Of a stretch of DNA of 64,000 bases, positions 11,419 through 24,660 are shown piece by piece. The position numbers and the translations under genes were made by a program. Origin of the DNA: Lotus japonicus. Lineage: Eukaryota > Streptophyta > Magnoliopsida > Fabales > Fabaceae. The stretch spans positions 3,291,001-3,355,000 of the forward strand of contig NC_080045.1 of assembly GCF_012489685.1 (NCBI RefSeq), given 5' to 3'. Every line of letters begins with the position of its first letter. Position 1 is the stretch's first letter. The notes beneath the pieces were generated by a model. That model ran no database searches. It worked only from the letters and a program-made list of their open reading frames with translations, and had not been told where the DNA came from.

Positions 11419-14400
11419 TCATTTTCCACCCAAATTAGCATAGGTTAGCCTTGGGAAATCCATTATCGGGGCAAGAATTCTCAAATTTTGACATGAGAGC
11501 TCACGGGGGAACCTTGGGATAAGGAAACCATTTGGGAAACGAGGCATGCCATGACAATCCAAGTGTCCCTTCCAACTCGATATTTTCCACCCAAATTCGC
11601 ATAGGTTAGCCTTGAGAAATCCATCATCGGGGCAAGAATTCTCAAATTTTGACATGAGAGCTCACGGGGGCACCTTGGGATAAGGAAACCATTTGGGAAG
11701 CGAGGCATGCCATGGAAATCCAAGTTTCCCTTCCAACTTGATATTTTCCCTTGAAAACTCATTTTCCACCCAAATTCGCATAGGTTAGCTTTGGGAAATC
11801 CATTATCGGGCAAAGATTTCTCAAATTTTGACATGAGAGCTCACGTGGGCACCTTGGGATAAGGAAACCATTGGGGAAACAAGGCATGCCATGGCAATCC
11901 AAGTGTCCCTTCATCCTTGATATTTTCCACCCAAATTCGCAAAGGTTAGCCTTGAGAAATCCATCATCGGGACAAGAATTCTCAAATTTTGACATGAGAG
12001 CTCACGGGGGCACCTTGGGATAGGGAAACCATTTGGGAAGCGAGGCATGCCATGGAAATCCAAGTTTCCCTTCCTACTTGATATTTTCCCTTGAAAACTC
12101 AATTTCCACAAAAATTCGCATAGGTTAGCCTTGGAAAAATCCATTATCGGGGCAAGAATTCTCAAATTTTGACTTGAGGGGAAACGGGGGCACCTAGGGA
12201 TAGGGAAACCATTTGGGCAACGAGGCATGTCATGACAATCCAAGATTCCCTTCGAAATTGATATTTTCCCTTAAAACTCATTTTCCACCCAAATTCGCAT
12301 AGGTTAGCTTTGGGAAATCCATTATCGGGGCAAGAATTTTCAAATTTTGACATGAGAGCTCACGGGGGAACCTTGGGATAAGGAATCCATTTGGGAAACG
12401 AGGCATGCCATGACAATCTAAGTGTCCCTTCCAACTCGATATTTTCCACCCAAATTCGCATAGGTTAGCGTTGAGAAATCCATCATCGGGACAAGAATTC
12501 TCAAATTTTGACATGAGAGCTCACGGGGGAACCTTGGGATTGGAAAAACATTTGGGCAGCGAGGCATGCCATGGCAATCCAAGTTTCCCTTCTAACTTGA
12601 TATTTTCCCTTGAAAACTCATTTTCCATCCAAATTCGCATAGGTTAGCTTTGGGAAATCCATTATCGGGGCAAGAATTCTCTAATTTTGACATGAGAGCT
12701 CACGGGGGCACCTTGGGATAAGGAAACTATTTGGGAAACGAGGCATGCCATGGAAATACAAGTTTCCCTTCCAACTTGATATTTTCCCTTGAAAACTCAT
12801 TTTCCACCCAAATTCGCATAGGTTAGCTTTGGGAAATCCATTATCGGGCAAAGATTTCTCAAATTTTGACATGAGAGCTCACGTGGGCACCTTGGGATAA
12901 GGATACCATTGGGGAAACGAGGCATGCCATGGCAATCCAAGTGTCCCTTCATCCTTGATATTTTCCACCCAAATTCGCAAAGGTTAGCCTTGAGAAATCC
13001 ATCATCGGGACAAGAATTCTCAAATTTTGACATGAGAGCTCACGGGGGCACCTTGGGATAGGGAAACCATTTGGGAAGCGAGGAATGCCATGGAAATCCA
13101 AGTTTCCCTTCCTACTTGATATTTTCCCTTGAAAACTTAATTTCCACAAAAATTCGCATAGGTTAGCCTTGGAAAAATCCATTATCGGGGCAAGAATTCT
13201 CAAATTTTGACTTGAGGGGAAACGGGGGCACCTAGGGATAGGGAAACCATTTGGGCAACGAGGCATGTCATGACAATCCAAGTTTCCCTTCGAAATTGAT
13301 ATTTTCCCTTAAAACTCATTTTCCACCCAAATTCGCATAGGTTAGCTTTGGGAAATCCATTATCGGGGCAAGAATTTTCAAATTTTGACATGAGAGCTCA
13401 CGGGGGAACCTTGGGATAAGGAAACCATTTGGGAAACGAGGCATGCCATGACAATCCAAGTGTCCCTTCCAACTCGATATTTCCACCCATATTCGCATAG
13501 GTTAGCCTTGAGAAATCCATCATCGGGGCAAGAATTCTCAAATTTTGACATGAGAGCTCACAAGAGGAACCTTGGGATAGGGAAACCATTTGGGCAGCGA
13601 GGCATGCCATGGCAATCTAAGTTTCCCTTCAACCTTGATATTTTCCCTTGAAAACTCATTTTCCACCTAAATTCGCATCGGTTAGCTTTGGGAAATCCAT
13701 TATCGGGGAAGGAATTCTCAAATTTTGACATGAGAGCTCACGGGGGCACCTTGGGATATGGAAACCATTTGGGAAACGAGGCATGCCATGGCAATCCAAG
13801 TGTCCCTTCCAACTTGATATTTTCCACCTAAATTCGCATAGGTTAGCCTTGAGAAATCTATCATCGGGACAAGAATTCTCAAATTTTTACATGAGAGCTC
13901 ACGGGGGCACCTTGGGATAAGGAAACCATTTGGGAAGCGAGGCATGCCATGGAAATCCAAGTTTCCCTTCTAACTTGATATTTTCCCTTGAAAACTCATT
14001 TTCCACCAAATTCGCATAGGTTAGCTTTGGGAAATCCATTATCGGGGAAAGATTTCTCAAATTTTGACATGAGAGCTCACGTGGGCACCTTGTGATAAGG
14101 AAACCATTGGGGAAACGAGGCATGCCATGGCAATCCAAGTGTCCCTTCATCTTTGATATTTTCCACCCATATTCGCAAAGGTTAGCCTTGAGAAATCCAT
14201 CATCGGGACAAGAATTCTCAAATTTTTACATGAGAGCTCACGGGGGCACCTTGGGATAGGGAAACCATTTGGGAAGCGAGGCATGCCATGGAAATCCAAG
14301 TTTCCCTTCCTACTTGATATTTTCCCTTGAAAACTCAACTTCCACAAAAATTCGCATAGGTTAGCCTTGGAAAAATCCATTATCGGGGCAAGAATTCTCA

Positions 14401-17400
14401 AATTTTGACTTGAGGGGAAACGGGGGCACCTAGGGATAGGGAAACCATTTGGGCAACGAGGCATGTCATGACAATCCAAGTTTCCCTTCGAAATTGATAT
14501 TTTCCCTTAAAACTCATTTTCCACCCAAATTCGCATAGGTTAGCTTTGGGAAATCCATTATCGGGGCAAGAATTTTCAAATTTTGACATGAGAGCTCACG
14601 GGGGAACCTTGGGATAAGGAAACCATTTGGGAAACGAGGCATGACATGACAATCTAAGTGTCCCTTCCAACTCGATATTTTCCACCCTAATTCGCATAGG
14701 TTAGCCTTGAGAAATCCATCATCGGGACAAGAATTCTCAAATTTTGACATGAGAGCTCACGGGGGAACCTTGGGATTGGAAAAACATTTGGGCAGCGAGG
14801 CATGCCATGACAATCCAAGTTTCCCTTCTAACTTGATATTTTCCCTTAAAACTCATTTTCCACCCAAATTCGCATAGGTTAGGTTTGGGAAATCCATTAT
14901 CGGGGCAAGAATTTTCAAATTTTGACATGAGAGCTCACGGGGGAACCTTGGGATAAGGAAACCATTTGGGAAACGAGGCATGCCATGACAATCCAAGTGT
15001 CCCTTCCAACTCGATATTTCCACCCATATTCGCATAGGTTAGCCTTGAGAAATCCATCATCGGGGCAAGAATTCTCAAACTTTGACATGAGAGCTCACAA
15101 GAGGAACCTTGGGATAGGGAAACCATTTGGGCAGCGAGGCATGCCATGGCAATCTAAGTTTCCCTTCAACCTTGATATTTTCCCTTGAAAACTCATTTTC
15201 CACTTATATTCGCATCGGTTAGCTTTGGGAAATCCATTATCGGGGAAGGAATTCTCAAATTTTGACATGAGAGCTCACGGGGGCACCTTGGGATATGGAA
15301 ACCATTTGGGAAACGAGGCATGCCATGGCAATCCAAGTGTCCCTTCCAACTTGATATTTTCCACCAAAATTCGCATAGGTTAGCCTTGAGAAATCTATCA
15401 TCGGGACAAGAATTCTCAAATTTTTACATGAGAGCTCACGAGGGCACCTGGGGATAAGGAAACCATTTGGGAAGCGAGGCATGCCATGGAAATCCAAGTT
15501 TCCCTTCCAACTTGATATTTTCCCTTGAAAACTCATTTTCCACCCAAATTCGCATAGGTTAGCTTTGGGAAATCCATTATCGGGGAAAGATTTCTCAAAT
15601 TTTGACATGAGAGCTCACGTGGGCACCTTGGGATAAGGAAACCATTGGGGAAACGAGGCATGCCATGGCAATCCAAGTGTCCCTTCATCTTTGATATTTT
15701 CCACCCATATTCGCAAAGGTTAGCCTTGAGAAATCCATCATCGGGACAAGAATTCTCAAATTTTGACATGAGAGCTCACGGGGGCACCTTGGTATAGGGA
15801 AACCATTTGGGAAGCGAGGCATGCCATGGAAATCCAAGTTTCCCTTCCTACTTGATATTTTCCCTTGAAAACTCAACTTCCACAAAAATTCGCATAGGTT
15901 AGCCTTGGAAAAATCCATTATCAGGGCAAGAATTCTCAAATTTTGACATGAGGGGAAACGGGGGCACCTAGGGATAGGGAAACCATTTGGGCAACGAGGC
16001 ATGTCATGACAATCCAAGTTTCCCTTCGAAATTGATATTTTCCCTTAAAACTCATTTTCCACCCAAATTCGCATAGGTTAGCTTTGGGAAATCCATTATC
16101 GGGGCAAGAATTTTCAAATTTTGACATGAGAGCTCACGGGGGAACCTTGGGATAAGGAATCCATTTGGGAAACGAGGCATGCCATGACAATCTAAGTGTC
16201 CCTTCCAACTCGATATTTTCCACCCAAATTCGCATAGGTTAGCGTTGAGAAATCCATCATCGGGACAAGAATTCTCAAATTTTGACATGAGAGCTCACGG
16301 CGGAACCTTGGGATTGGAAAAACATTTGGGCAGCGAGGCATGCCATGGTAATCCAAGTTTCCCTTCTAACTTGATATTTTCCCTTGAAAACTCATTTTCC
16401 ATCCAAATTCGCATAGGTTAGCTTTGGGAAATCCATTATCGGGGCAAGAATTCTCTAATTTTGACATGAGAGCTCACGGGGGCACCTTGGGATAAGGAAA
16501 CTATTTGGGAAACGAGGCATGCCATGGAAATCCAAGTTTCCCTTCCAACTTGATATTTTCCCTTGAAAACTCATTTTCCTCCCAAATTCGCATAGGTTAG
16601 CTTTGGGAAATCCATTATCGGGCAAAGATTTCTCAAATTTTGACATGAGAGCTCACGTGGGCACCTTGGGATAAGGATACCATTGGGGAAACGAGGCATG
16701 CCATGGCAATCCAAGTGTCCCTTCATCCTTGATATTTTCCACCCAAATTCGCAAAGGTTAGCCTTGAGAAATCCATCATCGGGACAAGAATTCTCAAATT
16801 TTGACATGAGAGCTCACGGGGGTACCTTGGGATAGGGAAACCATTTGGTAAGCGAGGCATGCCATGGAAATCCAAGTTTCCCTTCCTACTTGATATTTTC
16901 CCTTGAAAACTCAATTTCCACAAAAATTCGCATAGGTTAGCCTTGGAAAAATCCATTATCGGGGCAAGAATTCTCAACTTTTGACTTGAGGGGAAACGGG
17001 AGCACCTAGGGATAGGGATACCATTTGGGCAATGAGGCATGTCATGACAATCCAAGTTTCCCTTCGAAATTGATATTTTCCCTTAAAACTCATTTTCCAC
17101 CCAAATTCGCATAGGTTAGCTTTGGGAAATCCATTATCGGGGCAAGAATTTTCAAATTTTGACATGAGAGCTCACGGGGGAACCTTGGGATAAGGAAACC
17201 ATTTGGGAAACGAGGCATGCCATGACAATCCAAGTGTCCCTTCCAACTCGATATTTCCACCCATATTCGCATAGGTTAGCCTTGAGAAATCCATCATCGG
17301 GGCAAGAATTCTCAAATTTTGACATGAGAGCTCACAAGAGGAACCTTGGGATAGGGAAACCATTTGGGCAGCGAGGCATGCCATGGCAATCTAAGTTTCC

Positions 17401-20400
17401 CTTCAACCTTGATATTTTCCCTTGAAAACTCATTTTCCACCTAAATTCGCATTGGTTAGCTTTGGGAAATCCATTATCGGGGAAGGAATTCTCAAATTTT
17501 GACATGAGAGCTCACGGGGGCACCTTGGGATATGGAAACCATTTGGGAAACGAGGCATGCCATGGCAATCCAAGTGTCCCTTCCAACTTGATATTTTCCA
17601 CCTAAATTCGCATAGGTTAGCCTTGAGAAATCTATCATCGGGACAAGAATTCTCAAATTTTTACATGAGAGCTCACGGGGGCACCTTGGGTTAAGGAAAC
17701 CATTTGGGAAGCGAGGCATGCCATGGAAATCCAAGTTTCCCTTCCAACTTGATATTTTCCCTTGAAAACTCATTTTCCACCCAAATTCGCATAGGTTAGC
17801 TTTGGGAAATCCATTATCGGGGAAAGATTTCTCAAATTTTGACATGAGAGCTCACGTGGGCACCTTGGGATAAGGAAACCATTGGGGAAACGAGGCATGC
17901 TATGGCAATCCAAGTGTCCCTTCATCTTTGATATTTTCCACCCATATTCGCAAAGGTTAGCCTTGAGAAATCCATCATCGGGACAAGAATTCTCAAATTT
18001 TGACATGAGAGCTCACGGGGGCACCTTGGGATAGGGAAACCATTTGGGAAGCGAGGCATGCCATGGAAATCCAAGTTTCCCTTCCTACTTGATATTTTCC
18101 CTTGAAAACCCAACTTCCACAAAAATTCGCATAGGTTAGCCTTGGAAAAATCCATTATCGGGGCAAGAATTCTCAAATTTTGACTTGAGGGGAAACGGGG
18201 GCACCTAGGGATAGGGAAACCATTTGGGCAACGAGGCATGTCATGACAATCCAAGTTTCCCTTCGAAATTGATATTTTCCCTTAAAACTCATTTTCCACC
18301 CAAATTCGCATAGGTTAGCTTTGGGAAATCCATTATCGGGGCAAGAATTTTCAAATTTTGACATGAGAGCTCACGGGGGCACCTTGGGATATGGAAACCA
18401 TTTGGGAAACGAGGCACCCAAGTGTCCCTTCCAACTTGATATTTTCCACCTAAATTCGCATAGGTTAGCCTTGAGAAATCTATCATCGGGACAAGAATTC
18501 TCAAATTTTGACATGAGAGCTCACGGGGGAACCTTGGGATTGGAAAAACATTTGGGCAGCGAGGCATGCCATGGCAATCCAAGTTTCCCTTCTAACTTGA
18601 TATTTTCCCTTGAAAACTCATTTTCCATCCAAATTCGCATAGGTTAGCTTTGGGAAATCCATTATCGGGGCAAGAATTCTCTAATTTTGACATGAGAGCT
18701 CACGGGGGCACCTTGGGATAAGGAAACTATTTGGGAAACGAGGCATGCCATGGAAATCCAAGTTTCCCTTCCAACTTGATATTTTCTTTTGAAAACTCAT
18801 TTTCCTCCCAAATTCGCATAGGTTAGCTTTGGGAAATCCATTATCGGGCAAAGATTTCTCAAATTTTGACATGAGAGCTCACGTGGGCACCTTGGGATAA
18901 GGATACCATTGGGGAAACGAGGCATGCCATGGCAATCCAAGTGTCCCTTCATCCTTGATATTTTCCACCCAAATTCGCAAAGGTTAGCCTTGAGAAATCC
19001 ATCATCGGGACAAGAATTCTCAAATTTTGACATGAGAGCTCACGGGGGTACCTTGGGATAGGGAAACCATTTGGTAAGCGAGGTATGCCATGGAAATCCA
19101 AGTTTCCCTTCCTACTTGATATTTTCCCTTGAAAACTCAATTTCCACAAAAATTCGCATAGGTTAGCCTTGGAAAAATCCATTATCGGGGCAAGAATTCT
19201 CAACTTTTGACTTGAGGGGAAACGGGAGCACCTAGGGATAGGGATACCATTTGGGCAATGAGGCATGTCATGACAATCCAAGTTTCCCTTCGAAATTGAT
19301 ATTTTCCCTTAAAACTCATTTTCCACCCAAATTCGCATAGGTTAGCTTTGGGAAATCCATTATCGGGGCAAGAATTTTCAAATTTTGACATGAGAGCTCA
19401 CGGGGGAACCTTGGGATAAGGAAACCATTTGGGAAACGAGGCATGCCATGACAATCCAAGTGTCCCTTCCAACTCGATATTTCCACCCATATTCGCATAG
19501 GTTAGCCTTGAGAAATCCATCATCGGGGCAAGAATTCTCAAATTTTGACATGAGAGCTCACAAGAGGAACCTTGGGATAGGGAAACCATTTGGGCAGCGA
19601 GGCATGCCATGGCAATCTAAGTTTCCCTTCAACCTTGATATTTTCCCTTGAAAACTCATTTTCCACCTAAATTAGCATTGGCTAGCTTTGGGAAATCCAT
19701 TATCGGGGAATGAATTCTCAAATTTTGACATGAGAGCTCACGGGGGCACCTTGGGATATGGAAACCATTTGGGAAACGAGGCATGCCATGGCAATCCAAG
19801 TGTCCCTTCCAACTTGATATTTTCCACCTAAATTCGCATAGGTTAGCCTTGAGAAATCTATCATCGGGACAAGAATTCTCAAATTTTTACATGAGAGCTC
19901 ACGGGGGCACCTTGGGATAAGGAAACCATTTGGGAAGCGAGGCATGCCATGGAAATCCAAGTTTCCCTTCCAACTTGATATTTTCCCTTGAAAACTCATT
20001 TTCCACCCAAATTCGCATAGGTTAGCTTTGGGAAATCCATTATCGGGGAAAGATTTCTCAAATTTTGACATGAGAGCTCACGTGGGCACCTTGGGATAAG
20101 GAAACCATTGGGGAAACGAGGCATGCCATGGCAATCCAAGTGTCCCTTCATCTTTGATATTTTCCACCGATATTCGCAAAGGTTAGCCTTGAGAAATCCA
20201 TCATCGGGACAAGAATTCTCAAATTTTGACATGAGAGCTCACGGGGGCACCTTGGGATAGGGAAACCATTTGGGAAGCGAGGCATGCCATGGAAATCCAA
20301 GTTTCCCTTCCTACTTGATATTTTCCCTTGAAAACCCAACTTGCACAAAAATTCGCATAGGTTAGCCTTGGAAAAATCCATTATCGGGGCAAGAATTCTC

Positions 20401-23164
20401 AAATTTTGACTTGAGGGGAAACGGGGGCACCTAGGGATAGGGAAACCATTTGGGAAACGAGGCATGTCATGACAATCCAAGTTTCCCTTCGAAATTGATA
20501 TTTTCCCTTAAAACTCATTTTCCACCCAAATTCGCATAGGTTAGCTTTGGGAAATCCATTATCGGGGTAAGAATTTTCAAATTTTGACATGAGAGCTCAC
20601 GGGGGCACCTTGGGATATGGAAACCATTTGGGAAACGAGGCATGCCATGGCAATCCAAGTGTCCCTTCCAACTAGATATTTTCCACCTAAATTCGCATAG
20701 GTTAGCCTTGAGAAATCTATCATCGGGACAAGAATTCTCAAATTTTTACATGAGAGCTCACGGGGGCACCTTGGGATAAGGAAACCATTTGGGAAGCGAG
20801 GCATGCCATGGAAATCCAAGTTTCCCTTCCAACTTGATATTTTCCCTTGAAAACTCATTTTCCACCCAAATTCGCATAGGTTAGCTTTGGGAAATCCATT
20901 ATCGGGGAAAGATTTCTCAAATTTTGACATGAGAGCTCACGTGGGCACCTTGGGATAAGGAAACCATTGGGGAAACGAGGCATGCCATGGCAATCCAAGT
21001 GTCCCTTCATCTTTGATATTTTCCACCCATATTCGCAAAGGTTAGCCTTGAGAAATCCATCATCGGGACAAGAATTCTCAAATTTTGACATGAGAGCTCA
21101 CGGGGGCACCTTGGGATAGGGAAACCATTTGGGAAGCGAGGCATGCCATGGAAATCCAAGTTTCCCTTCCTACTTGATATTTTCCCTTGAAAACCCAACT
21201 TGCACAAAAATTCGCATAGGTTAGCCTTGGAAAAATCCATTATCGGGGCAAGAATTCTCAAATTTTGACTTGAGGGGAAACGGGGGCACCTAGGGATAGG
21301 GAAACCATTTGGGCAACGAGGCATGTCATGACAATCCAAGTTTCCCTTCGAAATTGATATTTTCCCTTAAAACTCATTTTCCACCCAAATTCGCATAGGT
21401 TAGCTTTGGGAAATCCATTATCGGGGCAAGAATTTTCAAATTTTGACATGAGAGCTCACGGGGGAACCTTGGGATAAGGAAACCATTTGGGAAACGAGGC
21501 ATGACATGACAATCTAAGTGTCCCTTCCAACTCGATATTTTCCACCCTAATTCGCATAGGTTAGCCTTGAGAAATCCATCATCGGGACAAGAATTCTCAA
21601 ATTTTGACATGAGAGCTCACGGGGGAACCTTGGGATTGGAAAAACATTTGGGCAGCGAGGCATGCCATGACAATCCAAGTTTCCCTTCTAACTTGATATT
21701 TTCCCTTAAAACTCATTTTCCACCCAAATTCGCATAGGTTAGGTTTGGGAAATCCATTATCGGGGCAAGAATTTTCAAATTTTGACATGAGAGCTCACGG
21801 GGGAACCTTGGGATAAGGAAACCATTTGGGAAACGAGGCATGCCATGACAATCCAAGTGTCCCTTCCAACTCGATATTTCCACCCATATTCGCATAGGTT
21901 AGCCTTGAGAAATCCATCATCGGGGCAAGAATTCTCAAACTTTGACATGAGAGCTCACGGGGGCACCTTGGGATAGGGAAACCATTTGGGAAGCGAGGCA
22001 TGCCATGGAAATCCAAGTTTCCCTTCCTACTTGATATTTTCCCTTGAAAACTCAATTTCCACAAAAATTCGCATAGGTTAGCCTTGGAAAAATCCATTAT
22101 CGGGGCAAGAATTCTCAAATTTTGACTTGAGGGGAAACGGGGGCACCTAGGGATAGGGAAACCATTTGGGCAACGAGGCATGTCATGACAATCCAAGTTT
22201 CCCTTCGAAATTGATATTTTCCCTTAAAACTCATTTTCCACCCAAATTCGCATAGGTTAGCTTTGGGAAATCCATTATCGGGGCAAGAATTTTCAAATTT
22301 TGACATGAGAGCTCACGGGGGAACCTTGGGATAAGGAAACCATTTGGGAAACGAGGCATGACATGACAATCTAAGTGTCCCTTCCAACTCGATATTTTCA
22401 ACCCTAATTCGCATAGGTTAGCCTTGAGAAATCCATCATCGGGACAAGAATTCTCAAATTTTGACATGAGAGCTCACGGGGGAACCTTGGGATTGGAAAA
22501 ACATTTGGGCACGAGGCATGCCATGACAATCCAAGTTTCCCTTCTAACTTGATATTTTCCCTTGAAAACTCATTTTCCATCCAAATTCGCATAGGTTAGC
22601 TTTGGGAAATCCATTATCGGGGCAAGAATTCTCTAATTTTGACATGAGAGCTCACGGGGGCACCTTGGGATAAGGAAACTATTTGGGAAACGAGGCATGC
22701 CATGGCAATCCAAGTGTCCCTTCCAATATGATATTTTCCACCCAAATTCTCATAGGTTAGCCATGAGAAATCCATCATCGGGAAAAGAATTCTCAAATTT
22801 TTACATGAGAGCTCACGGGGGCACCTTGGGATAAGGAAACCATTTGGGAAGTGAGGCATGCCATGGAAATCCAAGTTTCCCTTCGTACTTGATATTTTCC
22901 CTTGAAAACTCAATTTCCACAAAAATTCGCATAGGTTAGCCTTGGAAAAATCCATTATCGGGGCAAGAATTCTCAAATTTTGACTTGAGGGGAAACGGGG
23001 GCACCTAGGGATAGGGAAACCATTTGGGCAACGAGGCATATCATGACAATCCAAGTTTCCCTTCGAAATTGATATTTTCCCTTAAAACTCATTTTCCACC
23101 CAAATTCGCATAGGTTACCTTTGGGAAATCCATTATCGGGGCAAGAATTTTCAAATTTTGACAT
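11419..23164. repeat. Higher-order repeat domain in satellite A
   Basis: One diagnostic monomer variant, recognisable by the word TGAGGGGAAACGG, has its downstream landmark at 12243, 13281, 14479, 16017, 17055, 18254, 19281, 20480, 21339, 22196 and 23054. The spacings are 1038, 1198, 1538, 1038, 1199, 1027, 1199, 859, 857 and 858 bp. These equal six monomers (4x179+2x161=1038), seven (4x179+3x161=1199) and five (3x179+2x161=859). Alternation of 1038 and 1199 suggests a larger unit near 2237 bp, and the last copies became a five-monomer unit. Large stretches look nearly identical between units. Confidence 0.85.
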
Positions 23165-24660
23165 GAGAGCTCACGGGGGAACCTTGGGATAAAGAATCCA
23201 TTTGGGAAACGAGGCATGCCATATCAATCTAAGTGTCCCTTCCAACTCGATATTTTCCACCCAAATTCGCATAGGTTAGCGTCGAGAAATCCATCATCGG
23301 GACAAGAATTCTCAAATTTTTACATGAGAGCTCACGGGGGAACCTTGGGATTGGAAAAACATTTGGGCAGCGAGGCATGCCATGGCAATCCAAGTTTCCC
23401 TTCTAACTTGATATTTTCCCTTGAAAACTCATTTTCCATCCAAATTCGCATAGGTTAGCTTTGGGAAATCCATTATCGGGGCAAGAATTCTCTAATTTTG
23501 ACATGAGAGCTCACGGGGGCACCTTGGGATAAGGAAACTATTTGGGAAACGAGGCATGCCATGGAAATCCAAGTGTCCCTTCCAATTTGATATTTTCCAC
23601 CCAAATTCTCATAGGTTAGCCATGAGAAATCCATCATCGGGACAAGAATTCTCAAATTTTTACATGAGAGCTCACAGGGGCACCTCGGTATAGGGAAACC
23701 ATTTAGGCAACGAGGCATGCCATGGAAATTCAAGTTTCCCTTCCAACTTGATATTTTCCTTTGAAATCTCATTTTCCAGCTAAATTCGCATAGGTTAGTC
23801 TTGAGAAATCTATCATCGGGGCAAGAATTCTCAAATTTTGACATGAGAGCTCACAGGGGCACCTTGGGATAGGAAAACCATTTGGGCAGCGAGGCATGCC
23901 ATGGCAATCCAAGTTTGCCTTCCAACTTGATATTTTCCCATGAAAACTCATTTGCCACCCAAATTCGCCTAAGTTTTCTTCGGGAAATCCATTATCGGGG
24001 CAAGAATTCTCAAATTTTGACATGAGAGCTCATGAGGGCACCTTGGGATAGAAAGACCATTTAGGCAACGAGGCATGCCGTGGAAATCCAAGTTTCCCTT
24101 CAAACTTGACATTTTCCCTTGAAAACTCATTTTCCACCCAATTTCGCGTAGGTTAGCGTTGAGAAATTCGTCACCGGGACAAGAATTCTCAAATTTTGAC
24201 ATGAGAGCGCACAGAGGAACCTTGGGATAGGGAAACCATTTGGGAAACGAGGCATGCCATGGCAATCCAAGTTTTCCTTCCAACTTGATATTTTCCTTCG
24301 AAAACTCATTTTCCACCCAAATTCGCATAGTTTATAGCCTTGGGAAATCCATCATCGGGGCAAAAATTCTCAAATTTTGACATAAGAGGTCACGAGTGCA
24401 CCTTAGGATAGGGAAAACATTTGGGCTACGAGGCAAGCCATGGCAAACCAAGAGTTCATTTCAACTTGATATTTTCCTTTGAATACACATTTTCCACCCA
24501 AATTCGCATAGCCTTGGGAAATCCATCACCGGGGCAAGAATTTTCAAATTTTGATATGAGAGCTCACGGGAGAACCTTGGGATAGGGAAACCATTTGGGA
24601 AACGGAGCATGCCATGGCAATCCAAGTTTCCTTTCCAACCTGATATTTTCCCTTGAAAAC

